From contig JAKVKY010000008.1 of assembly GCA_022484685.1 (NCBI GenBank), positions 1-57,735 on the forward strand: a stretch of DNA of 57,735 nt, given 5' to 3'. A program made the translations under genes and the position numbers. This document shows, one piece after another, positions 1-8,503 of this stretch. The stretch comes from Acidaminococcaceae bacterium. Its GTDB lineage: Bacteria; Bacillota; Negativicutes; Acidaminococcales; Acidaminococcaceae. The notes below the pieces were generated by a model. That model saw only the letters and a list, made by a program, of their open reading frames with translations, did no database searches and was not told the origin of the DNA. Each line of letters begins with the position of its first letter. The first letter of the stretch is position 1.

Positions 1-1927
1 CGATATTTTTTAAGTTGTTACCGGTTGCGCCCCGGATCACCAGCTGGCGTCCATCCGGCTGCCGGCGGTGCTTGGGCACGGGAATAAACTTGGCCCCGCT
101 CAGATACTGGCCGGTAATAGACTCCGGCACCCTGGCAATCTCCGCCGCCGTACCCTGGGCTACCACCTCGCCCCCATGTTCCCCGGCGCCGGGTCCGATG
201 TCCAGGATCTCGTCCGCCGCGTACATGGTCTCTTCGTCGTGCTCCACCACCAGCAGGCTGTTGCCTAAATCCCGCAGATGCTTAAACGTTTCCAGCAGCT
301 TGGCGTTATCCCGCTGGTGCAAACCGATGCTGGGCTCGTCCAGGATATACAGCACCCCGGTGAGGCCGGAGCCGATCTGGGTAGCCAGCCGGATACGCTG
401 GGCTTCGCCGCCGCTTAAGGTGGCCGCCGCCCGGCTCAAGGTTAAATAATTTAAGCCCACGTTGTTTAAAAATTCCAGGCGGGCGTTAATCTCTTTCAAG
501 ACCTGCTTACCGATAAAAGCCTGCCGCTCCGTCAAGGGCAGCTCCCGGAAAAACTGTAAGGCGTCCCGGACGGTCAGGTCCGTGACCTGGCTGATATTCT
601 TGCCGCCTACCAGGATAGACAGCACCTCAGGTTTCAAACGGGTGCCGTGGCAGTCCGGACAAATATTGCCACTCATAAAAGTTTCCAGGTCCTGGCGCAT
701 GCTGTCCGAGAAAGCTTCGCGGTAGCGGCGCTTCAGCAAAGGAATGATGCCTTCCCAGGCTGTCTGGTGCTGGCGGATCTCCCCCTGCAGGTTCTCATAC
801 AAAAATTTAAATTTCTCTTCGCCGCTGCCCCACTGCAGCACTTGCTGCACCGCCGGTTTTAAATCATCCCAGCAGTTATCCAAAGTGTAACCGTAATGTT
901 CCAGCATGGCGGCAATCTGTTTCATATGGTAGGACAAAGGATTGTGGCTCACCGCCTCAATGGCTCCGTCCAGGAAACTCTTTTTCGTATCCGGCAGGAT
1001 GAGCTGCCAGTCATATTCCATGTTCATGCCCAGACCGCCGCAGGAAGGGCAGGCACCGTAAGGAGCATTAAAAGAAAATAAGCGCGGTTCAATTTCCGGT
1101 AAACTGATGCCACAATGACTGCAGGCAAAACGCTCGCTGAAGACCAGGGTGTCTTCGGTGGTCTGGCGCTGCTTGCCGGTACTGGGTACGCTGCCGCTGA
1201 TGGACGCGCCTGCCAGTTTTTTCACTTCCAGCACGCCGCTGCCTAATTTTAAAGCCGTCTCCACGGAATCCGTCAGGCGCTGGGTAATCCCTTCCCGCAC
1301 CGACAACCTGTCGATGACCACGGAGAGATAATGTTTTTTCTTCTTGTCCAGGTCGATGTCCTCGTCCAGGCTGCGTACCTCGCCGTCCACCAGCATCCTG
1401 GCGTAACCGGCCTTGCGCATATGGTCAAAGATATCCTTGTGCTCGCCCTTGCGCCCGTAAATAATAGGCGCCATCACCATGAACTTGGTGCCTGCCGGCA
1501 GGGCCAGCACCTGATCCACGATCTGCTGCACCGTCTGGCGCTCAATCAAGCGGCCGCACTGGGGACAGTGAGGCTCCCCGATCCTGGCAAAGAGCAGGCG
1601 CAGGTAATCGTAAATTTCCGTGACCGTACCTACGGTACTGCGGGGATTGCGTCCCGCCGTCTTCTGGTCGATAGAAATGGTAGGGCTCAGGCCCTCGATA
1701 TAATCCACATCCGGTTTGTCCATCTGCCCTAAGAACTGCCGGGCGTAGGCGGACAAACTCTCCACGTAGCGCCGTTGTCCTTCCGCATAGATGGTATCAA
1801 AGGCCAGGGAGCTTTTGCCGCTGCCGCTGAGCCCGGTGATAACCACCAGCTTGTCTCTGGGAATCTCCACGTTGATATTTTTTAAATTGTGTTGTCTGGC
1901 GCCTTTAATGATTAATTTATTGTGCAT
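1..1927 (-). CDS. uvrA: UvrABC excinuclease subunit A (N-terminal part)
   Basis: UvrA is the damage-sensing ATPase of nucleotide excision repair. It dimerises, loads UvrB on damaged DNA and leaves. About 642 of the usual ~940 residues are in the window; the C-terminus lies beyond base 1. The N-terminus MHNKLIIKGARQHNLKN is typical. Walker A GLSGSGKSS sits at residues 32-40, a CPQC pair near 120, a four-cysteine zinc module (FACSHCG then CPSCGG) near 268-295, and the first ABC signature LSGGEAQRIRLA near 504. The window stops just before the expected second Walker A. Start chosen at 1927 because AGGGG lies 5 nt upstream. It follows uvrB by 12 nt, so the two are surely co-transcribed. It has no stop because it is cut by the window edge, not because it is broken. 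Confidence 0.98.
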   Translation of the reverse strand, partial: MHNKLIIKGARQHNLKNINVEIPRDKLVVITGLSGSGKSSLAFDTIYAEGQRRYVESLSAYARQFLGQMDKPDVDYIEGLSPTISIDQKTAGRNPRSTVGTVTEIYDYLRLLFARIGEPHCPQCGRLIERQTVQQIVDQVLALPAGTKFMVMAPIIYGRKGEHKDIFDHMRKAGYARMLVDGEVRSLDEDIDLDKKKKHYLSVVIDRLSVREGITQRLTDSVETALKLGSGVLEVKKLAGASISGSVPSTGKQRQTTEDTLVFSERFACSHCGISLPEIEPRLFSFNAPYGACPSCGGLGMNMEYDWQLILPDTKKSFLDGAIEAVSHNPLSYHMKQIAAMLEHYGYTLDNCWDDLKPAVQQVLQWGSGEEKFKFLYENLQGEIRQHQTAWEGIIPLLKRRYREAFSDSMRQDLETFMSGNICPDCHGTRLKPEVLSILVGGKNISQVTDLTVRDALQFFRELPLTERQAFIGKQVLKEINARLEFLNNVGLNYLTLSRAAATLSGGEAQRIRLATQIGSGLTGVLYILDEPSIGLHQRDNAKLLETFKHLRDLGNSLLVVEHDEETMYAADEILDIGPGAGEHGGEVVAQGTAAEIARVPESITGQYLSGAKFIPVPKHRRQPDGRQLVIRGATGNNLKNI

Positions 1928-1939
1928 CTTTACCCCTGC

Positions 1940-3955
1940 TTAAAATTTAAACTTTTTTACCTTGGGCAGCATCTTCTCGCCCAGCTTACCTTTCACGATG
2001 ATGAGCTGATCCCGCAGTTCCGCCGCCCGTTCAAAATCCAGTTCCTTGGCGGCAGCACCCATCTGCTGTTCCAGCTGCTTTGCCAGCTTGGACAGTTCCT
2101 TGCTGGACCGCTTGCGCAGGTCCTTAGCATCAAACTTAGCCGTCTCGCTGTCTTCCTCAATCTTGGTCAGCTTAATCAGCTGCCGTTGTTCCTTGTAAAT
2201 CGTCTGCGGCGTGATGCCGTGTTCCTTATTGTAGGCTTCCTGAATCTGGCGGCGCCGGTTGGTCTCATCGATGGCCCGGGCCATGGAATCCGTGATCCGG
2301 TCCGCATACATCACCACATGACCGTGGGCGTTGCGGGCCGCCCGGCCGATAGTCTGTACCATGGAAGTCTCGCTGCGCAGGAAGCCTTCCTTGTCCGCAT
2401 CCAAAATCGCGATGCAGGAAACTTCCGGCAGATCCAGACCTTCCCGGAGCAGGTTGATGCCTACCAGCACATCAAACTCCCCTTGCCGCAGAGCATCAAT
2501 AATCTGGGCCCGTTCAATGGTCACGATATCGGAATGCAGGTAGCGCACCCGGATGCCGTCCTGCTTTAAATACTCGGTCAAATCTTCCGCCATGCGCTTG
2601 GTCAGCGTAGTGACCAAAGTCCGCTCCCCGGCGGCGGTAGTCTTCTTAATCTCCCCTAACAGATCATCAATCTGTCCCTTGATGGGCCGCACCTCAATCT
2701 GAGGATCCAGCAGCCCCGTAGGCCTGATAATCTGCTCCACCACCTGGTCGGCTTTGTTTAACTCGTACTCCGCCGGCGTGGCGCTAATATACAAGGCCTG
2801 TTGGATCTGGCTGTTAAACTCGTCAAAGTTCAAAGGCCGGTTGTCCAGGGCGGAGGGCAGACGGAAACCATATTCCACCAGCATCTGCTTGCGGGAACGG
2901 TCCCCGGCGTACATGGCCCGCAGCTGAGGCAGGGTCACATGGGACTCATCCACCACCAGCAAAAAATCCTTGGGGAAATAATTAACCAGGGTAAAAGGCG
3001 GCTGTCCGGCGGTACGCCCGTCCATATGGCGGGAATAGTTTTCAATGCCGCTGCAGTACCCCATCTCCCCCATCATTTCCAGATCATACTTGGTCCTTTG
3101 GGCCAGACGCTGGGCTTCCAGCAGTTTGCCCTGGGAGTTCAGCACCTGCAGCCGGTCTTTCAGCTCGGCCTTGATGCTTTCCATAGCCCGTTCCAGGTTC
3201 TCCCGGCTGGTCACATAGTGGGAGGCCGGAAAAATCGCCACATGGGTCCGGTGGCTGAGGACTTCCCCCGTCAGCACATCCACTTCCATGAGCTGGTCCA
3301 CCTCATCGTCGAACATCTCGATGCGGATGGCCTTTTCGTTATAGCCGGCAGGGATAACCTCGATCACATCGCCCCGCACCCGGAAGGTGCCCCGCTTAAA
3401 ATCAATCTCGTTGCGGTTGTACTGGATCTCCACCAGCTTTTTCAAGATGGCGTTGCGCTCCACCTTCTGCCCTACCCGCAGGGACAGCACCATGTCGTAA
3501 TATTCCTGAGGGGCGCCTAAACCGTAAATACAGCTGACGCTGGCCACGATGATCACGTCCCGGCGTTCAAAAAGGGCGCTGGTGGCGCTGTGGCGCAGCT
3601 TATCAATCTCGTCGTTGATAGAGGCATCCTTTTCAATGTAGGTATCCGTCTGGGGAATATAGGCTTCCGGCTGGTAATAATCGTAGTAGGAAACAAAGTA
3701 TTCCACGGCATTTTCCGGGAAGAATGCTTTCAGCTCGCTGGCCAGCTGCGCCGCCAGAGTCTTGTTGTGAGCGATGACCAGGGTAGGCTTGCGTATCTGG
3801 TTGATGACCTGGGCCACGGTATAAGTCTTGCCCGTACCGGTAGCGCCCAGCAATACCTGGCTGTGCATGCCCTGCTTTAATCCCTGTACCAGTTTGGCAA
3901 TGGCCTGGGGCTGGTCGCCCGCAGGCTGGAAAGGTGCCTGTAATTTAAATTCCAT
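1940..3955 (-). CDS. uvrB: UvrABC excinuclease subunit B
   Basis: UvrB is the central helicase-like subunit of nucleotide excision repair; it verifies the lesion and recruits UvrC. The 671 residues match the family's usual length. Visible are Walker A GATGTGKT (37-44), the tyrosine-rich beta-hairpin [16 protein letters not shown] that is inserted between the strands, the DESH box ([11 protein letters not shown]), helicase motif VI (QTIGRAARN) and a C-terminal UVR coiled-coil motif ([15 protein letters not shown]) that binds UvrC. Start ATG at 3955 has AAGAGG just upstream. uvrB precedes uvrA, the common Firmicutes order. No LexA-type box (GAAC-N4-GTTC) is visible in the 74 nt upstream, so SOS control is not shown here. 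Confidence 0.98.
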   Translation of the reverse strand: MEFKLQAPFQPAGDQPQAIAKLVQGLKQGMHSQVLLGATGTGKTYTVAQVINQIRKPTLVIAHNKTLAAQLASELKAFFPENAVEYFVSYYDYYQPEAYIPQTDTYIEKDASINDEIDKLRHSATSALFERRDVIIVASVSCIYGLGAPQEYYDMVLSLRVGQKVERNAILKKLVEIQYNRNEIDFKRGTFRVRGDVIEVIPAGYNEKAIRIEMFDDEVDQLMEVDVLTGEVLSHRTHVAIFPASHYVTSRENLERAMESIKAELKDRLQVLNSQGKLLEAQRLAQRTKYDLEMMGEMGYCSGIENYSRHMDGRTAGQPPFTLVNYFPKDFLLVVDESHVTLPQLRAMYAGDRSRKQMLVEYGFRLPSALDNRPLNFDEFNSQIQQALYISATPAEYELNKADQVVEQIIRPTGLLDPQIEVRPIKGQIDDLLGEIKKTTAAGERTLVTTLTKRMAEDLTEYLKQDGIRVRYLHSDIVTIERAQIIDALRQGEFDVLVGINLLREGLDLPEVSCIAILDADKEGFLRSETSMVQTIGRAARNAHGHVVMYADRITDSMARAIDETNRRRQIQEAYNKEHGITPQTIYKEQRQLIKLTKIEEDSETAKFDAKDLRKRSSKELSKLAKQLEQQMGAAAKELDFERAAELRDQLIIVKGKLGEKMLPKVKKFKF

Positions 3956-4029
3956 ATTGGCCTCTTGCTTTATTTATCTTCAATCAATGCTTGCTGTAAC
4001 TACTTCTAAACCTGCCTGCTAAACGGCAC

Positions 4030-4785
4030 TTACTTTTTTAACAGCAAACCTACCGGGCAGTGATCGCTGCCCAAAACGTCGCTGTAAATCAGGCTGTCCT
4101 CAATCCTGTCCGCCCAGCGGTTAGACACCAGCCAGTAGTCAATCCTCCACCCGGCATTATGCTGACGGGCCTTGAACATATAAGACCACCAGGTATACGC
4201 CCCCGCCTTATCCGGATACAGATGCCGGAAGCTATCCGTAAAACCGGCGGCCAGCAGTTCTGTGAACTTGACTCTTTCCTCGTCGGTAAAACCGGCGTTG
4301 CCCCGGTTGCTCTTAAAATTCTTTAAATCGATGTCATGATGGGCCACGTTCATATCGCCGCACACCAGCACCGGTTTCTTGGCATCCAGGCCCAGCAGAT
4401 AGGACCGGAAAGCATCTTCCCATACCTGACGGTATCCCAGCCGTTCCAGCTCCCGCTGGGAATTGGGCGTGTACACGTTCACCAGGTAAAACTCCGGGAA
4501 CTCCGCCGTGATAACCCGGCCTTCCTGGTCATGTTCCTCAATGCCGATGCCGTAGGTAACCGTCAGCGGCTTTGTTTTCGTGAACACCGCCGTACCGGAA
4601 TAACCTTTTTTCACAGCGCTGTTCCAGTATTCCTGGTAGCCGGGAAAATCAAATTCCGCCTGCTCCCTTTGCATCTTCGTTTCCTGCACGCAGAAAATAT
4701 CCGCGTCCGCCTGCTTAAAAAAATCCAGGAAGCCTTTATTCATACAGGCCCGCAGCCCGTTCACGTTCCAAGAGATAAGTTTCAT
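4030..4785 (-). CDS. exoA: exodeoxyribonuclease III / AP endonuclease
   Basis: A 251-residue member of the Xth/ExoA family (exonuclease-endonuclease-phosphatase fold). It cuts DNA 5' of abasic sites during base excision repair. The family blocks are all present: KLISWNVNGLRA at the N-terminus, CVQETK with the metal-binding Glu, VYTPNS, CGDMNVAH (catalytic Asp-Asn), YTWWSY, WRIDYWLVS and the final SDHCPVGL with the catalytic Asp-His. The frame is open to an ATG at 4800, but the second ATG at 4785 has GGAGGAGAC at the right distance and gives the standard N-terminus. It lies 74 nt upstream of uvrB in the same direction, forming a repair-gene group with uvrBA. Confidence 0.97.
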   Translation of the reverse strand: MKLISWNVNGLRACMNKGFLDFFKQADADIFCVQETKMQREQAEFDFPGYQEYWNSAVKKGYSGTAVFTKTKPLTVTYGIGIEEHDQEGRVITAEFPEFYLVNVYTPNSQRELERLGYRQVWEDAFRSYLLGLDAKKPVLVCGDMNVAHHDIDLKNFKSNRGNAGFTDEERVKFTELLAAGFTDSFRHLYPDKAGAYTWWSYMFKARQHNAGWRIDYWLVSNRWADRIEDSLIYSDVLGSDHCPVGLLLKK

Positions 4786-4931
4786 CTTTGTCTCCTCCAT
4801 CTTTGCCTATAATAGTATATTTTAACATTGATAGCCTGTTTTTAAAAGCGAACGGAGTGTAACTTTTCTGGAATATTTCCTGCCGGTACCGGAGACTGCT
4901 GTCATCAGCACGGTAAGATGCCTTTTGGCTC

Positions 4932-4960
4932 TTGCTCTTCCCCAACCGGAGTGATAAAAT
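4932..4960 (+). promoter_or_regulatory. promoter of the antiporter gene
   Basis: TTGCTC (4932-4937), a 17-nt spacer and TAAAAT (4955-4960) preceded by TGA, that is an extended -10. It ends 38 nt before the start codon. The same TGN-TAAAAT form recurs before other plus-strand genes in the window. Confidence 0.6.
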
Positions 4961-4998
4961 AATTCAGTAACTAACATTATTTAGAAAGGATGTTGAAA

Positions 4999-6201
4999 AT
5001 GTCCCTGCATTTTCTTCTCGATATTGCCATCATCCTGATTGCTGCCAAACTGCTGGCCATGTTGTCCCAGCTGCTGCGTCTGCCTCAGGTGGTAGGCGCT
5101 TTGATTGCCGGACTCATCATCGGTCCGTCGGTTTTAAATCTCTTACACGCCACCACCTTTACGGTGCAGGTGGCGGAACTGGGCGTGGTGTTCATCATGT
5201 TCACCGCCGGCCTGGAAGTGGACGTGGAAAAACTGAAAGCCATCGGCCGCTCCGGGGTCAAGGTGGCGGTATGCAGCGCCCTGGTGCCTTTCATCATGGG
5301 CACCATCCTGAGTACTATCTATAATCGCGGCGACTTTGCCATCCCCGGCAACGTCATCATGCAGAACTGTTTCCTGGGCATCATCCTCATGGCCACCTCG
5401 GTCAGTATCACCGTGGCAACCCTGAAGGAGATGGGGCACCTGAACAGCCAGGTAGGCAACACGGTCTTAGCCGCAGCCCTGCTGGACGATATCATCGGTC
5501 TCACTTCCCTGGCGATTATTTCCGGCACCGCCGATCCCAGCATCCATTTTTACATGGTCATTTTGAAACTGCTGGGCTACTTCCTGTTCGCCGCCGTGGT
5601 GTATGTGGCCAGCACTAAATTTTTACGCTGGTTTGACACCCTCACCGGCGAAAGGGTGGATCAGGAATTATTTCCCACCGTCGGTTTATGCGTCTGCCTG
5701 CTGATGGCTTACTGCGCCGAACATTTCTTCGGCGTGGCTGACATCATCGGCGCCTTTACCGCCGGCGTCATCATCCGCCAGAGCGGCCTGGACGAACATG
5801 CCATCCATGCCTGCGAGCCCATCTCCAAATTTTTCTTTACCCCCATCTTCTTTGCCAGCATCGGCGTGAAGATGAGCCTCACCGGTATTGATACCCAGCT
5901 GCTGCATTTTGCCGGCGCCCTCTTAGCCACCGCCGTGGTCAGCAAGGTGGTAGGTTCCGCCTTAGGCGCTGCCCTGTCCGGCTACAAAGCCAAAGCCTGT
6001 CTGCAAACCGGCGTCAGTTTAATCTTCCGCGGCGAGGTAGCCCTCATTGCTGCCAACAAGGCCATGAGCCTGCAGCTCCTGCCGCCGAAATTTTTCAGCG
6101 CCATCGTCCTGATGGTGGTGTGCGTGGCGGTCATCACCCCGCTTCTGATGAAGCTGGCCTTTTACGGGGAAAAACCTGCCGGGTCCACCCCGGAAGCGTA
6201 A
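4999..6201 (+). CDS. cation:proton antiporter, Kef/CPA2 type
   Basis: A 400-residue inner-membrane protein of the monovalent cation:proton antiporter-2 family, expected to exchange Na+ or K+ for H+. It is almost entirely hydrophobic with about 12 membrane segments. Diagnostic stretches are LPQVVGALIAGLIIGPSVL near the N-terminus, LLDDIIGL (the paired acidic residues of the ion site, near residue 164) and FFTPIFFASIGVKMSL. There is no C-terminal RCK/TrkA-N domain, so it is not a glutathione-gated KefB/C. The upstream ATG at 4990 lies inside the Shine-Dalgarno AGAAAGGA; the ATG at 4999 has correct spacing. It is a single-gene unit, convergent with glmS. The ion carried cannot be told from sequence. 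Confidence 0.9.
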   Translation: MSLHFLLDIAIILIAAKLLAMLSQLLRLPQVVGALIAGLIIGPSVLNLLHATTFTVQVAELGVVFIMFTAGLEVDVEKLKAIGRSGVKVAVCSALVPFIMGTILSTIYNRGDFAIPGNVIMQNCFLGIILMATSVSITVATLKEMGHLNSQVGNTVLAAALLDDIIGLTSLAIISGTADPSIHFYMVILKLLGYFLFAAVVYVASTKFLRWFDTLTGERVDQELFPTVGLCVCLLMAYCAEHFFGVADIIGAFTAGVIIRQSGLDEHAIHACEPISKFFFTPIFFASIGVKMSLTGIDTQLLHFAGALLATAVVSKVVGSALGAALSGYKAKACLQTGVSLIFRGEVALIAANKAMSLQLLPPKFFSAIVLMVVCVAVITPLLMKLAFYGEKPAGSTPEA

Positions 6202-6280
6202 AATTTCTAACCTGTGCCCTTGCACCCTAGCGGTGGCCGGGGCTTTTTTATGATTTTTCCGGCCCGCCGCCAACCGATAC

Positions 6281-6346
6281 AAAAACACCCTGGAACAGCA
6301 GCTGCTGTGTACACAGCGCCGCCATCCGCCAGGGTGTTATTTTTTA
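6281..6346. terminator. bidirectional terminator, antiporter/glmS
   Basis: Arms AACACCCTGG (6284-6293) and CCAGGGTGTT (6329-6338) pair perfectly; the loop is long and can fold further. ATTTTTTA follows on the plus strand and AAAAA precedes, giving a U-tract for the minus strand too. It separates two convergent genes. Confidence 0.8.
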
Positions 6347-6364
6347 CAGAGATGATGCTGCAAC

Positions 6365-8194
6365 TTATTCTACGGTCACAGACTTAGCCAGGTTCCTGGG
6401 TTTATCCACATCACAGCCACGGGTCAGCGCTGCGTAGTAAGCTAACAGCTGCAGCGGCAGGACCGCTAAGAGCGGTGCCAGATACTTGCCCGTCTTGGGA
6501 ATGTAAATGACATTATCGGCTACCTTATCAATATCATGGTCACCTTCCAGGGCGATAGCGATAACGATAGCTTCCCGGGCCTTAACTTCCTTCAGGTTGC
6601 TGATGGTCTTGGGATAAACGTCGGCCTGGGTAGCCAGGACGATAACCGGCACACCTTCCACGATCAGGGCCAGGGTACCGTGTTTCAATTCACCGGCCGC
6701 ATAAGCTTCCGCATGAATGTAGGAAATTTCCTTGAGCTTCAAAGCGCCTTCCAGGGCTACCGCATAATCCAGGCTGCGGCCCAGGAAGAAAGCATCTTCA
6801 CAGCTGCCGTACTGGGTAGCGAAGACCTTGATCTGGTCCACGTTTTCCAGCATGCTGTGCAGTTGTTCCGGAATCTTTTTCAGATCCTGGGTCAGCTGCT
6901 TAGCCAGGGTCTTATCCAAGGTGCCGCGCAGGTTGCCGACATAGATAGCCAGCATCAGCATCACGATCAATTGGGTAGTATACGCTTTCGTGGAAGCCAC
7001 GGCAATTTCCGGGCCGGCATAGGTATAAACAACCTGCTGCGCTTCCCGGGAAATGGAAGAACCTACCACGTTGGTCACGGCCAAAGTACGGGCGCCTAAA
7101 CGTTTCGCTTCCCTCAGGGCCGCCAGGGTATCGCTGGTCTCGCCGGACTGGCTGATGACGATCATCAGGGTATGAGAGTCCACCAGGGGGTCACGGTAAC
7201 GGAACTCGCTGGCAATATCTACTTCCACCGGGATGCGGGCAAACTTTTCCAGATAATACTTGCCCACGATGCCGGCATGATAAGCCGTGCCGCAGGCCAC
7301 GATATAAATCTTGTGAATATCTGCGAACGCATCCTTGGTCCAGTTCAGCTCGTGGAAGGTAATCTCCCCTTCCTTCTTGCCGACGCGGCCGGTCATGGTA
7401 TCGCGGATCGCCTTGGGCTGCTCGTAAATCTCTTTCAGCATAAAATGCTGGAAACCACCTTTTTCAGCAGCTTCGGCATTCCAGGTTACTTCGTACACTT
7501 TCTTGGTGATGGGCACGCCGTCAATGTTCTGCACCCACACGCCATCCTTGGTAACGGTGGCAATCTCGCCGTCGCTCATGATATAGGTACGGCGGGTATG
7601 GGCAATGATCGCCGGAATATCGGAAGCGATGAAGTTTTCCCCTTCGCCTAAGCCGATGATCAGCGGATTATCCTTTTTTGTGCAGATCAGCTTATCCGGT
7701 TCCTTGGCGCACATGAAGACGAAGGAATAAGAACCCTCGATCATGCGCAGCACTTTCTTGACGGTGCTTTCAAAATCGCCGTCGTACTGGTCGGCCAGTA
7801 AATGAGCCACCACTTCCGTATCCGTCTCGGACAGGAACTTATGACCCTTAGCCTGTAAATCTTCTTTTAACTTTAAATAGTTTTCGATGATGCCGTTATG
7901 CACGACCACGAACTGGCCGCTTTCATCAGCATGGGGATGGGCGTTACGGTCAGAGGGACGGCCATGGGTAGCCCAGCGGGTATGACCGATACCCACTGTA
8001 CCTTTCGGCTCGTGGCCCTTAATCTTAATCCGCAGGTCCGCCAGACGGCCTACGCATTTTTCAATGGTAATCTTACCTTTGTTATACACAGCGATACCGG
8101 CGGAATCATAACCGCGGTATTCCAACTTACTCATGCCATCCAGTAAAAACGGAGCAGCTTGTTTATCTCCAACATAACCAACAATGCCACACAT
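6365..8194 (-). CDS. glmS: glutamine--fructose-6-phosphate aminotransferase
   Basis: GlmS makes glucosamine-6-phosphate from fructose-6-phosphate and glutamine, the first committed step to UDP-GlcNAc for wall (and, in diderms, outer-membrane) synthesis. The 609 residues are full length. Cys2 (MCGIVGYVG) is the N-terminal nucleophile of the class II amidotransferase domain (1 to ~240), followed by YRGYDSAG and HTRWATHG. Two SIS domains follow, with SQSGETSDT and ALEGALKLKEISY, and the conserved C-terminus KPRNLAKSVTVE. Start ATG at 8194 has GGAGGACA upstream. It follows glmM in the same direction but has its own promoter and a ribozyme leader. Confidence 0.98.
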   Translation of the reverse strand: MCGIVGYVGDKQAAPFLLDGMSKLEYRGYDSAGIAVYNKGKITIEKCVGRLADLRIKIKGHEPKGTVGIGHTRWATHGRPSDRNAHPHADESGQFVVVHNGIIENYLKLKEDLQAKGHKFLSETDTEVVAHLLADQYDGDFESTVKKVLRMIEGSYSFVFMCAKEPDKLICTKKDNPLIIGLGEGENFIASDIPAIIAHTRRTYIMSDGEIATVTKDGVWVQNIDGVPITKKVYEVTWNAEAAEKGGFQHFMLKEIYEQPKAIRDTMTGRVGKKEGEITFHELNWTKDAFADIHKIYIVACGTAYHAGIVGKYYLEKFARIPVEVDIASEFRYRDPLVDSHTLMIVISQSGETSDTLAALREAKRLGARTLAVTNVVGSSISREAQQVVYTYAGPEIAVASTKAYTTQLIVMLMLAIYVGNLRGTLDKTLAKQLTQDLKKIPEQLHSMLENVDQIKVFATQYGSCEDAFFLGRSLDYAVALEGALKLKEISYIHAEAYAAGELKHGTLALIVEGVPVIVLATQADVYPKTISNLKEVKAREAIVIAIALEGDHDIDKVADNVIYIPKTGKYLAPLLAVLPLQLLAYYAALTRGCDVDKPRNLAKSVTVE

Positions 8195-8232
8195 AGTGTG
8201 TCCTCCTCAATTTTATTTACCAGATCCTGCCG

Positions 8233-8360
8233 CTGCAATTTCTGTGCCTGCGTTACCGCAGGGATTTGTGTTGCAGTTTATGGCGTACAGGCCGCCAGAA
8301 GGCATCCGCTGACTGTTCGATGAGCCTTCTCCTCGTCTACCGCGATGCGGTACTTGCGCT
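8233..8360 (-). ncRNA. glmS ribozyme/riboswitch
   Basis: The leader of glmS matches the glucosamine-6-phosphate-dependent self-cleaving ribozyme. Read on the minus strand, the cleavage junction A^GCGCAAG (A at 8360, G at 8359) is followed by hairpin P2 UACCGC-AUC-GCGGUA, then the invariant GACGAGG, the AUCGAA segment and GCGGAUGCC of the core. The 3' domain CUGCAA...UUGCAG encloses CCUGCG-GUAA-CGCAGG, a GNRA-capped hairpin. Order and spacing follow the Bacillus subtilis element as I remember it. Cleavage when GlcN6P is abundant destabilises the mRNA and lowers GlmS. The end lies about 38 nt before the start codon. Confidence 0.93.
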
Positions 8361-8391
8361 CTTGACCTCTTCCCGATGGCTGCTTCCTCCT

Positions 8392-8427
8392 AAAAGCAAG
8401 CCGCGTAGGTCTGGTAACCAACGCGGC
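8392..8427 (-). terminator. GC hairpin with U-rich tail upstream of the ribozyme
   Basis: On the minus strand GCCGCGT (8427-8421) pairs with ACGCGGC (8406-8400), with a 14-nt loop, and is followed by TTGCTTTT. It lies between the glmS promoter and the ribozyme. It could end read-through from glmM or act as an attenuator; the U-tract is interrupted by GC, so its strength is uncertain. Confidence 0.45.
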
Positions 8428-8446
8428 GTCACAGAAGGTCGGTATT

Positions 8447-8475
8447 ATTTTACTATATTTAGGAACCACCGTCAA
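8447..8475 (-). promoter_or_regulatory. glmS promoter
   Basis: TTGACG (8475-8470), a 17-nt spacer and TAAAAT (8452-8447): nearly consensus for the housekeeping sigma factor. The predicted start near 8440 puts the whole ribozyme in the leader. Confidence 0.75.
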
Positions 8476-8503
8476 ATATGGCGGTTTTGTGAACAATTAT
8501 GCT

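Noticed and set aside
1-1927. uvrA lacking a stop codon as a possible pseudogene
   Set aside because: The frame is intact to the window edge; it is cut by the window, not broken.
2801-3520. Plus-strand open frame of 239 codons inside uvrB
   Set aside because: Antisense shadow of a conserved gene; no ribosome site, no recognisable domain and a His/Leu/Gln-rich composition typical of reverse-strand reading in this genome.
3956-4029. SOS (LexA) operator before uvrB
   Set aside because: No GAAC-N4-GTTC or similar dyad is visible between exoA and uvrB.
4736-4945. 69-codon minus-strand frame overlapping the start of exoA
   Set aside because: It covers the exoA start in another frame and the promoter area, and has no ribosome site.
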